64,000 nt of DNA from Chenopodium formosanum (Eukaryota; Streptophyta; Magnoliopsida; Caryophyllales; Amaranthaceae). Under the pieces are notes generated by a model. That model made no database searches. It was not told where the DNA came from and saw only the letters and a list, made by a program, of their open reading frames with translations. Below, one piece after another: positions 9,768 to 19,661 of the stretch (the stretch's first letter is position 1; each line of letters begins with the position of its first letter). Made by a program: the position numbers and the translations under genes. Location of the stretch: assembly GCA_024500155.1 (NCBI GenBank), contig CM044868.1:44428165-44492164 (forward strand), read 5' to 3'.

Positions 9768-12668
9768 ACGCTCGTTTATTTTTAAAATCATAATATTTTT
9801 CAAGGTGATTTCTGTGGCCTAATATTTCTGGTTTAAGATGCTAATTAGATTAATAGCTCGTATTATATATTTTAACCTCGTATTTAAGCTACATTCAGCC
9901 CCGAACCCAGATTTCGACCCAAAAATAGTGAATTTTGGGTGGAAAATGTGTTCTGGGAATGGTTAAACCTTCTAGTCAACGGTTTTTAGCCAAAAAATGA
10001 CCATAAATGCTATTTTCGAGGTTTTTTTGTTTTAACGAAAAACTTTAAGTCTTTCTAACCTTGAAAATTAATTGCATATTTATGGTGGTTATGTAATTGG
10101 TTTAATACATATTTTATATGCAATTTTAAACCTCTTTAGGCATGGTTACTTTGTAGTAATTTGTGCTTGAATGCTTGGTTTATTTTTTCACAGAATTGCA
10201 AACTAATTGAATTAAGTGTGAAATTGTTGTTCTTTGAGGCTTCCAAGTATTAAAGGTTCCATCTTTAATTATGTGAAGTGATTAAAACTTTATATTACTA
10301 AATTCCATGAATTTTTGTTAAGAAAAATACACTTTAATAATCCCAACTATTGGCGATTTACCTAGAATAATCCCAACTAAGGTTTATTTTCTAACAGTCC
10401 CAACTTTGCCTCTTATTTTCTTTCACCGGTCCCATTGACCGGTAACCTGTTGAAAAGGAAATTTTTTTTTTATTTTTTTTATAAATACCACGTGTCAACA
10501 CGTGATTAGTTTAGAATTTAAAAAATTAGAAAAAAATTAAGAAAACTCATTAAGAATCTAAAAATAAAAAAACAAAAATTTTATAAAAATAAAAAAATTA
10601 AAAAATTAAAAAAAAATAAGAAAAATTAAAAAATTAAAAAAAATCAGAAAATAAAAATACAATCAGAAAATTCATTAAAAATACAATCAGTAAATTCATT
10701 AAATTTTTTTTTTGAATTTCTATTTTCTTTTTTTTTTTTAATTTTCTATTTTTTTTTTCTATTTTTACAAATATATTATTTTATTTTTTTTCAATTTTCT
10801 GATTTTTTTTGTATTTTCTAATTTTTTGTTTTTTATTTTATTTTTTTATTTTGGACCAATCTTGTGTTGACATGTGGCATGTGACCTGTTGTAACAGGTT
10901 GTTGACCTGTAGTTGACCGGTTGGGACCGTTGGAAGAAAATAAGAGGCAAAGTTGGGACTGTTAGAAAATAATCCTTAGTTGGGATTATTTTAAGTAAAT
11001 CGCCAATAGTTGGGATTATTAAAGTGTATTTTTCCTTTTTGTTAAACTTTATTGATTTAATCATTTTTTAGTTGATTGGAATCATAAAGTTTGAAACTTT
11101 GTGATAGAAAAATTGTTTATCTTCATATTGGAAGATATAATTTTTCAAGGATTCACAAGTATTAAAGTTGAAATCTTTATTGAATTTATGTTTATTTTTC
11201 CAACTTCCTCTTATTTTGTCAAAAACTCAAAGTTAATTTAAATTAATTAAATTAATAGTGAGTATTTGCCCTATTATTTTTGTTGCACCAAGTTAAACCA
11301 ATTTAATTAAAGAATGGTTCTTAGGAATTATTTTGGTTGCATGCACTTTAAAAATTTTATTTGAGTTAGACTTGTTTAAATTTTAATATTGCTCATTAAA
11401 TTAGTTCTAAAATTAATTTAGAATAATTTCGAAAGTCACGCAAAATTTTGGGGATAAAATCCCGTGGATAATGGCACGCAAAACAAGGCATGAGCGCCCT
11501 TGGCTAGCCGGGCTGCATAGCAGTCCGCATGTGGCTGCCAAGGGGCTGCCATGCCCTGTGCATGCAGCCATTGTGTGGCTGGTGCGCACGGCCGCAAGCA
11601 GCAGCAGCACAAGCGACGCAGCACAGCAGCAGCATGCTGCCATGTGCGTGCGTGTGTGCTGTGTTGCGTGTACTTGGGGCTGCTGTGGCGCGGTGATGTG
11701 GGGCACGAGCACATGGTGCATCGTTTGGACTTGGTGCATGCATCGTGTAATTAGGGTATGTGTAGACGTTGCTTGCGAAGCAATGTAGTGCAATGAATTC
11801 GTTCAACATGGCTCTCATGGGCCACGTTTTTTATGTGTGAAAGTTCACTGATGTGGGCGGTGTAACGCTTAGCGACATCGGGCCCACTCCCACGTTCATT
11901 GAGCATCTAACGGTTGTGCGAAATGTGAGCACTCCGTGTCTTAGTGCTAGGCACTTAGACATTTTGGACTACGTATTTTTGCTTAACAATTGTCGTTTTA
12001 ATTATTTTATTGATCTAATTTATTTTAATTATTTTAATAAATTTTGGAGGCTAGGCCTCGGTCTTGACCGGCATTGGCAAAATTTATTTTGACAAATATT
12101 GGGAATTACCGGCTTAATTTATTGGATTAATTAAGTTGGATGCGGAATTTAGTGGGAGTTTCAAATGTTAAATTGCGCTTATTTACATAACCAGTTAAAA
12201 CAACTTTAACTAGTTTTAATTAGGCGTGTTAATTGGATTAACCACCTAGATTAGTTACTTGTTCACGTGTGTTTATGCATTATTACTTGTTTATCGTTGT
12301 AAAATGCATGGGCCATTCACAAATAGTTAATGGATGAATGGAATGCATATTCTCTCACAGGTTTTATGAAATGGGAACTAGTGGGGCCCGATTAGGATAG
12401 AAAATACGGACTGCGATCCGTGATGTATTTTTGTAAATCTAAATACGGTCTGCGTACAGTTGAGTGTTTTTGTACCTTAATATTTAGATTAGTCCTAATC
12501 GTAGATACTAGTAGTTGCATTTAATTATGGTCAAGTCTTGAAGATGGAGGTTCTTGGAAGACATAGCCATGAAGTTGCAAATGAAGACCTTTTGAAGATT
12601 TGAAGATCTCAAGGGGTCATGGTAGTTGCCAAATGCATCTATGTTTATGTTTTACGATATATATATAT
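9768..12668 (+). other. Element A leader, first part (contains the MITE)
   Basis: Noncoding DNA between the primer site and the Sirevirus insertion, continued at 23395. Most is AT rich. 11460-11760 is a GC-rich island with repeated GCAGCA/CATGC words that opens several overlapping reading frames on both strands without any protein likeness. The frames are a by-product of base composition. Apart from the MITE at 10321-11035, nothing else is recognised. Confidence 0.6.
10321..11035. mobile_element. Mutator-type MITE with long terminal inverted repeats
   Basis: The ends mirror each other for roughly 130-170 bp: AGAAAAATACACTTTAATAA on the left against the complement of the right end, GGAAAAATACACTTTAATAA. 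Similarity continues through the phrases CCCAACTATTGGCGATTTAC and CAACTTTGCCTCTTATTTTC. It is flanked by a perfect 9-bp duplication TTTTTGTTA (10312-10320 and 11036-11044), as expected for Mutator-like transposition. The centre (10450-10850) is A/T homopolymer-rich and encodes no transposase, so it is non-autonomous. Confidence 0.88.
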
Positions 12669-13417
12669 TGTTGGACTTAATGATTTTGATGATGACACAA
12701 CCTCACTTACTTACATACTAATAAAGGCTTGATTGTTTGAGTGTGTGATCAGTGCAAAGACTAGGAGAATTAAGTGTCGAGCAAAGATACCATGAGGAAC
12801 AGGAAAGCCAGAAACAAAGCTATCCAAAAAGAAGAGTTCCCTCACAGGAACTGGCGCTTCAGAAATGAAGACTGGAGAAGAGAAGGTTCCCTCAGGGAAC
12901 AGAAGCTTCAGAGAAGAAGCATCACCAGAGAAGAGAAGTTCCTTCCAAGGAACAGAAGCCTCGGAGTAGAAGCTTCATCAGAGAAACATGAAGACTAAAT
13001 ATATTTTTATATTTTAGGATTTATGTAAGTATAAGATATTAAATGGCACTCGAAAAATCTGTGTGGAATTGGTCTAAGAAGATAAAATTGTGCATGCTAG
13101 TTTTTAGGAAAACGGTTGCAATCTAAAACGTTTATCTTTTGAAAGGGATTTTATTTCTTTCTGAATTTCGAAAATATCTTGTGCAAAAAGATTTTATTTT
13201 ATTTTCCTATTTTCGAAATTATCTTCTGAAAAAATAAAATCACCTTGTTTTCCAAAACTTGCGGCCTACTCTCCCACGTTCTTCATCAAGTCGTGGTTCT
13301 GCAAAATTGAGGAGTTCATGGTTCCTTAAATTAAGGGACATGATCTTCTTAGTGGGCATGAGTAGTGGCGTAATGGGTTTGCAGCACAATGAAGTTTTTC
13401 CAAGGCGTTTTGTGATC

Positions 13418-13426
13418 TATAAATAG
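13418..13426 (+). promoter_or_regulatory. TATA box of element B 5' LTR
   Basis: TATAAATAG, repeated identically at 22607-22615 in the 3' LTR. It sits about 570 bp downstream of the hairpin cluster and 180 bp upstream of the GA-rich tract, which would lie in the transcribed leader. Confidence 0.6.
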
Positions 13427-13603
13427 CTCTTGATTTCTGTTGGAAAAACTTGTCCTTGCTCACATAAGTTTTCAAGCTTTTAATTGAGTCAAGCGTCCAA
13501 TTCCACATAAGTTGATTAGAGTGTTCTTAATGTTCTTATACTAGAGTTTGTTTTTCTTTCGAGTTGTAATTAGAGAATGGGGAAGTTCGAGTGAACATTT
13601 GTG

Positions 13604-13775
13604 TATGAGAAAGAGAAGAGAAAAGAGAAAGAGAAGAGAAAGAGAAGAGAAAGAGAAAAGAGAAAGAGAAGAGAAAGAGAAGAGAAAGAGAAGAGAGAAC
13701 AGAGAAAGAGAACAGAGAACAGAGAAAGAGAAGAGAGAACAGAGAAGTGAGAAGAGAGAAAGAGAAGAGAAGAGT
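13604..13775 (+). repeat. GA-rich simple repeat in element B 5' LTR
   Basis: Irregular AGAGAAAGAGAAGAGA repeats, all purine on this strand. The same tract is at 22793-22964 in the 3' LTR. It opens an artificial Lys/Arg/Glu frame that is not a gene. Confidence 0.85.
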
Positions 13776-14087
13776 AACAAGTTGGGTGACTTGTTCCTCA
13801 GGGTCTCAAGTTCGTAGAGGAACTTGAGTTTGAGTCTTTAGCTTGTAATAGGATCATTTGCCCTATTCTAGTGAAGATTCTTTTCCCAAAATCCCAAGTG
13901 GTCGTGGTTTTTCTCCTTGTTAGGGCCAAGGAGTTTTCCACGTAAAATCTCTCTTGCATTCTTTTGTTCCTTCAGTTAATCTCTCAGTTCCTTTAGCTAA
14001 CTTAATTTTAATTCCGCAAAAAGTTTGGCTAAACTCTCATACTACAATTCAACCCCCCCTTCTTGTAGTATTCATTGAAACAACAAT

Positions 14088-14100
14088 TGGTATCAGAGCC
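14088..14100 (+). other. Element B primer binding site
   Basis: TGGTATCAGAGCC, a perfect complement to the initiator tRNA-Met 3' end, two bases after the LTR. Confidence 0.95.
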
Positions 14101-14150
14101 TAACTTCTAAGAGAATCAGGAAACCCTGAAGAAGAAAGGTCTTGGAGAAA

Positions 14151-15979
14151 ATGAATACTCACGAAAAGCTCGAGGAAGGATACTCAACTCAGAGACCTCC
14201 TATTTTCAACGGGAAGTTCTATACCTACTGGAAGAACCGTATGGAGATCTTTATCAAGGCGGAGAACTACCAAGTATGGAGGGTCATTGAAGTTGGTGAT
14301 TTCGAAGTCACCAAGACAAACGCTCAGAATGAGGTAATCCCTAAGCCCATGTCTGAATATGAGAAAGAGGATTTTGACAAAATGGAAATCAATGCTATGG
14401 CTGTGAAATTGCTCCATTGCGGGCTTGGACCACATGAACACAATCGTGTTATGGGGTGCAAGAACGCTAAGGAAATCTGGGATTTGCTGCAGATTACTCA
14501 CGAAGGAACTAATGAGGTTAAACGCTCAAAAATCGATCTACTTATGTCTAAGTATGAAAGATTTGAGATGCAACCTAAGGAAACCATCCAGGAGATGCTA
14601 ACTCGTTTTACTAACATTATAAATGAGCTGGTTTCCCTTGGTAGACAGATTCCTACAGATGAGCAGGTTAGGAAGGTTCCAGAAGTCTTCCACAGGACGA
14701 GAGATGGAGAGCTAAGGTGACAGCCCTACAGGAAACTAAGGACTTCACCAAGTTCAACATCGAACAACTTGCTGGTTCTCTCATGACTCATGAGCTACAC
14801 CTTGGAGTCAACATTGAAACCATGAGGAACAAGGGGTTGGCTCTGAAAGCAGAGGAGGAGGAAGACTCAGAAGTGGACGAGGATGAAGTTGCCATGATCG
14901 TTCGAAGGTTCAAAAGGATATTCAAGAAAGGCCGCACCTCAAGGAACTTCGGGAAAAAGAACTACAATGCCAAACCTGCCTACAGCTGCCACAGGTGTGG
15001 ATCCCCAGATCACTTTATCAAGGACTGTCCCCTCTGGGAAAATGATAAAGGAAAAGGAAAGGGCAAGGAGCAAGGACAGGAAAAATTCAGCAAAGCAAAC
15101 TTTCAAAAGTCGGACATGAGAAAAGCCATGATAGCAGCTTGGGGTGATTCTGACAGTGAAGAAGATGAGGATGACCAACCAGAAGAGGAGACAGCCAATT
15201 TGTGTCTGATGGCCAAATCAGATGATGAAAAGGCCTACCTTGAGGAACTCCACAAAGAGGTATTTCTTGATCCTAAACAGCTTAAAACTCTCTCTAAAGA
15301 TGTCTTAATAGATTTGTGTCTAGAAGAAGAAGAATTCTTTAGAGAAACTTGTGTGAAACTAAATAAGTGTGAGAAGGCTCTTAAGGTTTGCAAGGAACAT
15401 GGCACTTGGTTGGAAACAGCTTATGCCAAGTCCCAAAGCAAATTGCAAGAGCTAAATGTTAAGTATGAACACATAAAAGAGATAGCTGATAGAATCAAGA
15501 ATGAAAGTATTCTTCTGAATGTTGAATTAACTCAGTATAAGCTCATAAATTCTGATATCAGTTCTAGCAGTTCCTCGAGTGATCAGTTTCTTAAATTCAA
15601 TGTTGATTTTGAAAATCTGAAAAATGAACTTTCGACTTTAAGGAATAAAAAAGATCAACTTGAAAATGAAGTGAATGCTAGAAAGGATAGGAGTATTGAC
15701 CCAAAAGTTGTACCCAAATGGATTGCTGAAGCTCAAGGAAAAAGAACAGAAGGACTTGGTTATATGACCAAGAGAAAAGGTAAACAAAAGAAATATGTTG
15801 AGCTTCCTAGCATGAAGATGTGTACCTTTTGTGGTAAGACTGGACATCTCTATGGTCAATGTTGGAATAGAGAAGAAGCTAATCAAAGGAATATGAAACA
15901 AGTGTGGGTCAAGAAAACTGATATTGCATCCACGTCAAAGGAACCCAAGGAAACCTGGGTTCCTGATTCTAATGCTTAG
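14151..15979 (+). pseudogene. gag: Element B gag, single 1-nt deletion
   Basis: The ATG at 14151 (MNTHEKLEEGYS) is preferred over the upstream TTG. The N-terminal part is the copia gag fold (FNGKFYTYWKNRMEIFIKAE, then KEIWDLLQITHEGT). At about 14680 one base appears to be missing after GAAGGTTC; reading changes frame and the original frame hits TAA at 14715-14717 or so, while the shifted frame is open to TAG at 15977. Two CCHC knuckles follow: CHRCGSPDHFIKDC near 14988 and CTFCGKTGHLYGQC near 15820, separated by an acidic, coiled-coil-like stretch. Two knuckles and a length near 610 codons fit Sirevirus gag. The protein would package element RNA in virus-like particles. Confidence 0.9.
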
Positions 15980-18900
15980 TTTTCTTGCAGACTCTAGTGA
16001 GGGGGAACAACTCGTGGTATCTCGACAGCGGGTGTTCAAAGCATATGACAGGTGATAAATCAAAATTCCTCTCACTAGAAGACTACCCTGGAGGAACAGT
16101 AACCTTTGGGGACAATAAGAAGGGCGAGATCATTGGAAAAGGAAAAATTGGAAGATCAAAATCTCATTCCATTGATAATGTGTTCCTGGTCGAGGGCTTA
16201 ATGCACAATCTGCTCAGTATATCACAATTTTGTGATAAGGGAAACTCTGTAAGTTTTACTTCTGATTCTTGCAACATCATCAACAACAAATCAGGAAAGG
16301 TTGTTCTAGAAGGAACAAGAAGAGGGAATACATATACTGTAGACCTCAACTTAATCCCAAGGAACAACCTTACATGTCTGAGTGTTGTTGAAGATGATCC
16401 CCTGCTATGGCATAAACGTTTTGGACATGCTAGCTTTTCATTACTGGACAAACTAAGGTCAAGGGATTTGGTTGTGGGACTTCCTATTATCAAGTTCCTA
16501 CAGAACAAAGTTTGTGATGCATGTGTGAAAGGCAAGCATGTTCGTTCATCTTTTAAATTGAAGAAAATGGTGAGCACTACAAAGCCTTTGGAACTAATCC
16601 ATATGGACTTGTGTGGTCCCATGAGAATTCAAAGCAGGAGTGGCAAGAAATATGTTTTGGTTATTGTTGATGACTATTCCAGATTCACTTGGGTTATTTT
16701 CCTTGCAAGTAAGGATGAAACTTTTGACGAGTTTGTTGCTTTTGCTAAGAAAATACAGAAAATCAGTGGTTACTCACTAGTCCATCTCAGATCAGATCAC
16801 GGAACTGAATTTGAGAACTCAAGATTCGATGAGTTTTGCAGGGAAAATGGCATGAACCATAACTTCTCAGCTCCAAGAACCCCCCAACAGAATGGGGTCG
16901 TGGAAAGGAAGAATCGAACCCTTGAGGAAATGGCTAGAACCATGCTGATTGCAAGTGGATTGCCAAGGAACTTCTGGGCTGAAGCCGTGAATACAGCATG
17001 TTACATTCTTAACAGAGTAACAATTAAAAGCATCATCAACAAGACTCCCTATGAACTTTTCAGGGGAAGGAAACCAAACATATCTCATCTTAGGGCCTTT
17101 GGTTGTAAGTGCTTTGTACATAATAATGGTAAGAAAAATCTAGGCAAATTTGATGAGAGAAGTGAAGAGGCTATATTTCTTGGATATGGCTCTGATAGCA
17201 AAGCTTATAGAGTTTACAATAAGAACTCAATGTGTGTTGAGGAAAGCATTCACATAATATTTGATGAAGTTAATCAGTTTGTGAGTGTACAGGAACAGGA
17301 AGAAGATAATGATTTTGAAATAGGATTGATCAGAGACAAAGATGAAGAAGAAGATCAAAAGCAAGCCAAAGAAAAGCATCCTGCAGCAGAAGAAGAACCT
17401 CAAGAGAATGAAGACGTTCCTCACCAAGATGAACAGGTGAATGAGGAACAAGCTGAAGAGGAACAAGCAGAGGGAACAGGACAAGAAGCTCCTCAAATTG
17501 GAGTTCCAGCAAGGGAATTTCATCCCAAGCCATTCAGGTATAGAGGTTCCCATCCTACTGATCTCATAATCAGTGACATTGGGAAAGGAACTCAAACCAG
17601 ATCACAAATGAGGAACTTTTGTGCGTTCCAAGCATTTCTATCCATCCTAGAGCCTCGAAATCATCAAGAAGCCTTGGGAGATGCTGACTGGATAGTAGCC
17701 ATGCAAGAGGAACTAAATGAGTTTGAAAGGAACAAAGTCTGGCACCTTGAGCCAAAGCCTAAGGAAAAGAAGATCATTGGGCTCAAGTGGGTGTTCAGGA
17801 ACAAGCTGGATGAGCATGGTACCATTGTAAGAAACAAGGCAAGGTTGGTTGTGAAAGGCTATAACCAACAGGAAGGTATTGATTTCGATGAAACCTTTGC
17901 TCCAGTAGCTAGATTAGAAGCTATTAGAATCCTAGTAGCTTTTGCTTCTTTTATGGGTTTCAAACTCTATCAAATGGATGTGAAATGTGCTTTTCTAAAT
18001 GGTTACTTAAATGAGGAGGTGTTCGTAGAACAACCTCCAGGTTTCGAAAATCCTAAGTTTCCAAATCATGTCTTCAAGCTTGATAAAGCTCTTTATGGGC
18101 TTAAGCAAGCACCAAGAGCCTGGTATGAAAGGCTCTCAAAGTTCCTCCTGAAAAATGATTTCAAAAGGGGAAAGGTTGATAAAACTCTTTTTCTTAAATC
18201 TAGAGGAACTGATTTGTTGGTAGTACAGATTTATGTTGATGATATTATATTTGGTGCTACTAACAATGGTTTGTGCAAGTACTTTGCTGAGCTAATGGGT
18301 GGTGAATTTGAGATGAGCATGATGGGTGAACTAAATTTCTTCCTTGGACTCCAAATAAAGCAAACAGCAGAAGGAATAATGATTCACCAGCAGAAGTACA
18401 TCAAGGAACTTCTGAAGAAGTACAACATGGAGAATGCCAAGACAAATCACACACCTATGGGAACAGCAACGAGACTTGATGATGATCCACAAGGAACAAG
18501 TGTGGATCAAACGACTTATAGAGGTATGATTGGTTCATTGCTATATCTAACAGCCAGTAGGCCTGACATCTCTTTTAGTGTTGGATTGTGTGCTAGATTT
18601 CAGTCTAACCCTAAGGAATCTCATCTAACGGCTGTTAAGAGAATTTTGAGATACCTCAAAGGAACAGATAACCTGTGTCTGTTCTATCCTAGAAGTGATG
18701 ACTTTATGCTTAGAGGATTTACTGATGCTGACTATGCTGGTGACTTAGTCAACAGGAAAAGCACCTCAGGTATGGTTCAGTTCCTTGGCTCTTGTCTAGT
18801 TTCTTGGGGTTCCAAGAAACAAAATACTGTTGCATTGTCTACTGCAGAGGCTGAGTATGTAGCAGCAGCTGCTTGTTGCTCTCAAGTCCTTTGGATCAAA

Positions 18901-19176
18901 CAACAGTTGCGTGACTTTGGTATTAAATTCAATTGCATTACTATCTATTGTGATAACACTAGTGCAATTTGCATATCTAAAGATCCAGTCCATCATTCAA
19001 GAGTCAAGCATATTCATATAAGGCATCATTTCCTTAAGGATAATGTTGAAAAGGGTTCAATTAAGTTAGATTTCTGCCAAACTGACAATCAAATTGCAGA
19101 TATATTAACTAAGCCCTTGAATAGAGAAAGGCATGAGAAGATGAGAATGGAACTTGGGATGATTAAGTTATACTAA
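15973..19176 (+). CDS. pol: Element B pol polyprotein (protease, integrase, RT, RNase H)
   Basis: Open from 15973 to TAA at 19174-19176, with no internal stop. It is in the -1 frame relative to gag and has no early ATG, so it is probably made as a fusion. From 15985 the domains are: protease WYLDSG (about residue 14), GAG-pre-integrase HHCC (LLWHKRFGHA...CDACVKGKH, 140-185), integrase core (MDLCGP, SDHGTEF, QQNGVVERKNR; D-D-E), an acidic linker rich in Glu and Gln (about 430-510), RT (WVFRNKLDEHG, KCAFLNG, YGLKQAPRAWY, YVDDIIFG) and RNase H (DADYAGD, STAEAEYVA, YCDNTSA) ending ADILTKPLN. All catalytic residues I can recognise are present. This is the best-preserved pol in the window. Confidence 0.95.
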   Translation, partial: CLVFLQTLVRGNNSWYLDSGCSKHMTGDKSKFLSLEDYPGGTVTFGDNKKGEIIGKGKIGRSKSHSIDNVFLVEGLMHNLLSISQFCDKGNSVSFTSDSCNIINNKSGKVVLEGTRRGNTYTVDLNLIPRNNLTCLSVVEDDPLLWHKRFGHASFSLLDKLRSRDLVVGLPIIKFLQNKVCDACVKGKHVRSSFKLKKMVSTTKPLELIHMDLCGPMRIQSRSGKKYVLVIVDDYSRFTWVIFLASKDETFDEFVAFAKKIQKISGYSLVHLRSDHGTEFENSRFDEFCRENGMNHNFSAPRTPQQNGVVERKNRTLEEMARTMLIASGLPRNFWAEAVNTACYILNRVTIKSIINKTPYELFRGRKPNISHLRAFGCKCFVHNNGKKNLGKFDERSEEAIFLGYGSDSKAYRVYNKNSMCVEESIHIIFDEVNQFVSVQEQEEDNDFEIGLIRDKDEEEDQKQAKEKHPAAEEEPQENEDVPHQDEQVNEEQAEEEQAEGTGQEAPQIGVPAREFHPKPFRYRGSHPTDLIISDIGKGTQTRSQMRNFCAFQAFLSILEPRNHQEALGDADWIVAMQEELNEFERNKVWHLEPKPKEKKIIGLKWVFRNKLDEHGTIVRNKARLVVKGYNQQEGIDFDETFAPVARLEAIRILVAFASFMGFKLYQMDVKCAFLNGYLNEEVFVEQPPGFENPKFPNHVFKLDKALYGLKQAPRAWYERLSKFLLKNDFKRGKVDKTLFLKSRGTDLLVVQIYVDDIIFGATNNGLCKYFAELMGGEFEMSMMGELNFFLGLQIKQTAEGIMIHQQKYIKELLKKYNMENAKTNHTPMGTATRLDDDPQGTSVDQTTYRGMIGSLLYLTASRPDISFSVGLCARFQSNPKESHLTAVKRILRYLKGTDNLCLFYPRSDDFMLRGFTDADYAGDLVNRKSTSGMVQFLGSCLVSWGSKKQNTVALSTAEAEYVAAAACCSQVLWIKQQLRDFGIKFNCITIYCDNTSAICISKDPVHHSRVKHIHIRHHFLKDNVEKGSIKLDFCQTDNQIADILTKPLNRERHEKMRMELGMIKLY

Positions 19177-19661
19177 GAGAAATGCATCAAGTTCCCTCAG
19201 GTATGAAACTCAAACTAACGTGCTTAACTACTGTATACTATGCACAAGTGTTATATGTTTAATTACATAGTTAAGGCAAGTTGTGAGCAGGAGTAACATT
19301 TACTAATGAGCATGTAAATTTGAAAGTCATAGATATTAGAAGTCCAAAATTGATTGCATGAGCCTTGTTGAATTGTTCCATGTATCAAGTTGTATTTGCA
19401 AGCAATTTCATTGAATTCAAAAGATAAAATTGTTGTGTTTATCTGATCTTCAAAATTCCAAATTTTCTTATCTAAACACTAAATTCGGATGAATATATCA
19501 AAATTCATCATTATCTTTTGTTCAAAAGTTGCCCACATCCATTACTCTCTTGAAACACGGTTTACGTTTTCCTAAGCAATAAATAGGAGTATCCAATCAA
19601 CTAAATTCACCTCACCTCCCAAACGACACCTCACTCACTCAAGTTACCTCCACCATAAAAG
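19177..19661 (+). other. Element B spacer between pol and the additional ORF
   Basis: 485 bp of AT-rich DNA with no frame or repeat of note. It ends in a C/A-rich stretch just before the ATG of the next ORF, as in a 5' untranslated leader. Confidence 0.6.

Larger units (their letters stand above)
12669..14085 (+). repeat. Element B 5' LTR
   Basis: TGTTGGACTTAATG to GAAACAACA, 1417 bp, same length as the 3' copy. Near its start are three hairpins on a GTTCC core: 12835-12852, 12886-12900 (GTTCCCT-C-AGGGAAC) and 12938-12953. A GA-rich tract occupies 13604-13775. The differences from the 3' LTR that I see are near 13268, 13571 and 13848. Confidence 0.95.

Noticed and set aside
11413..11818. Overlapping frames of 67-126 codons on both strands
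   Set aside because: GC-rich island lacking stops by composition; none resembles a protein and they contradict each other in frame and strand.
12774..12998. 74-codon basic frame in B's 5' LTR (repeated at 21963)
   Set aside because: It is created by the GTTCC hairpin/GAAG word cluster, is identical in both LTRs only because they are young, and has no protein likeness.
13541..13817. Lys/Arg/Glu frame on + and Ser/Leu/Phe frame on - over the GA tract (also at 22730-23006)
   Set aside because: Product of a purine simple repeat; no start context or domain.
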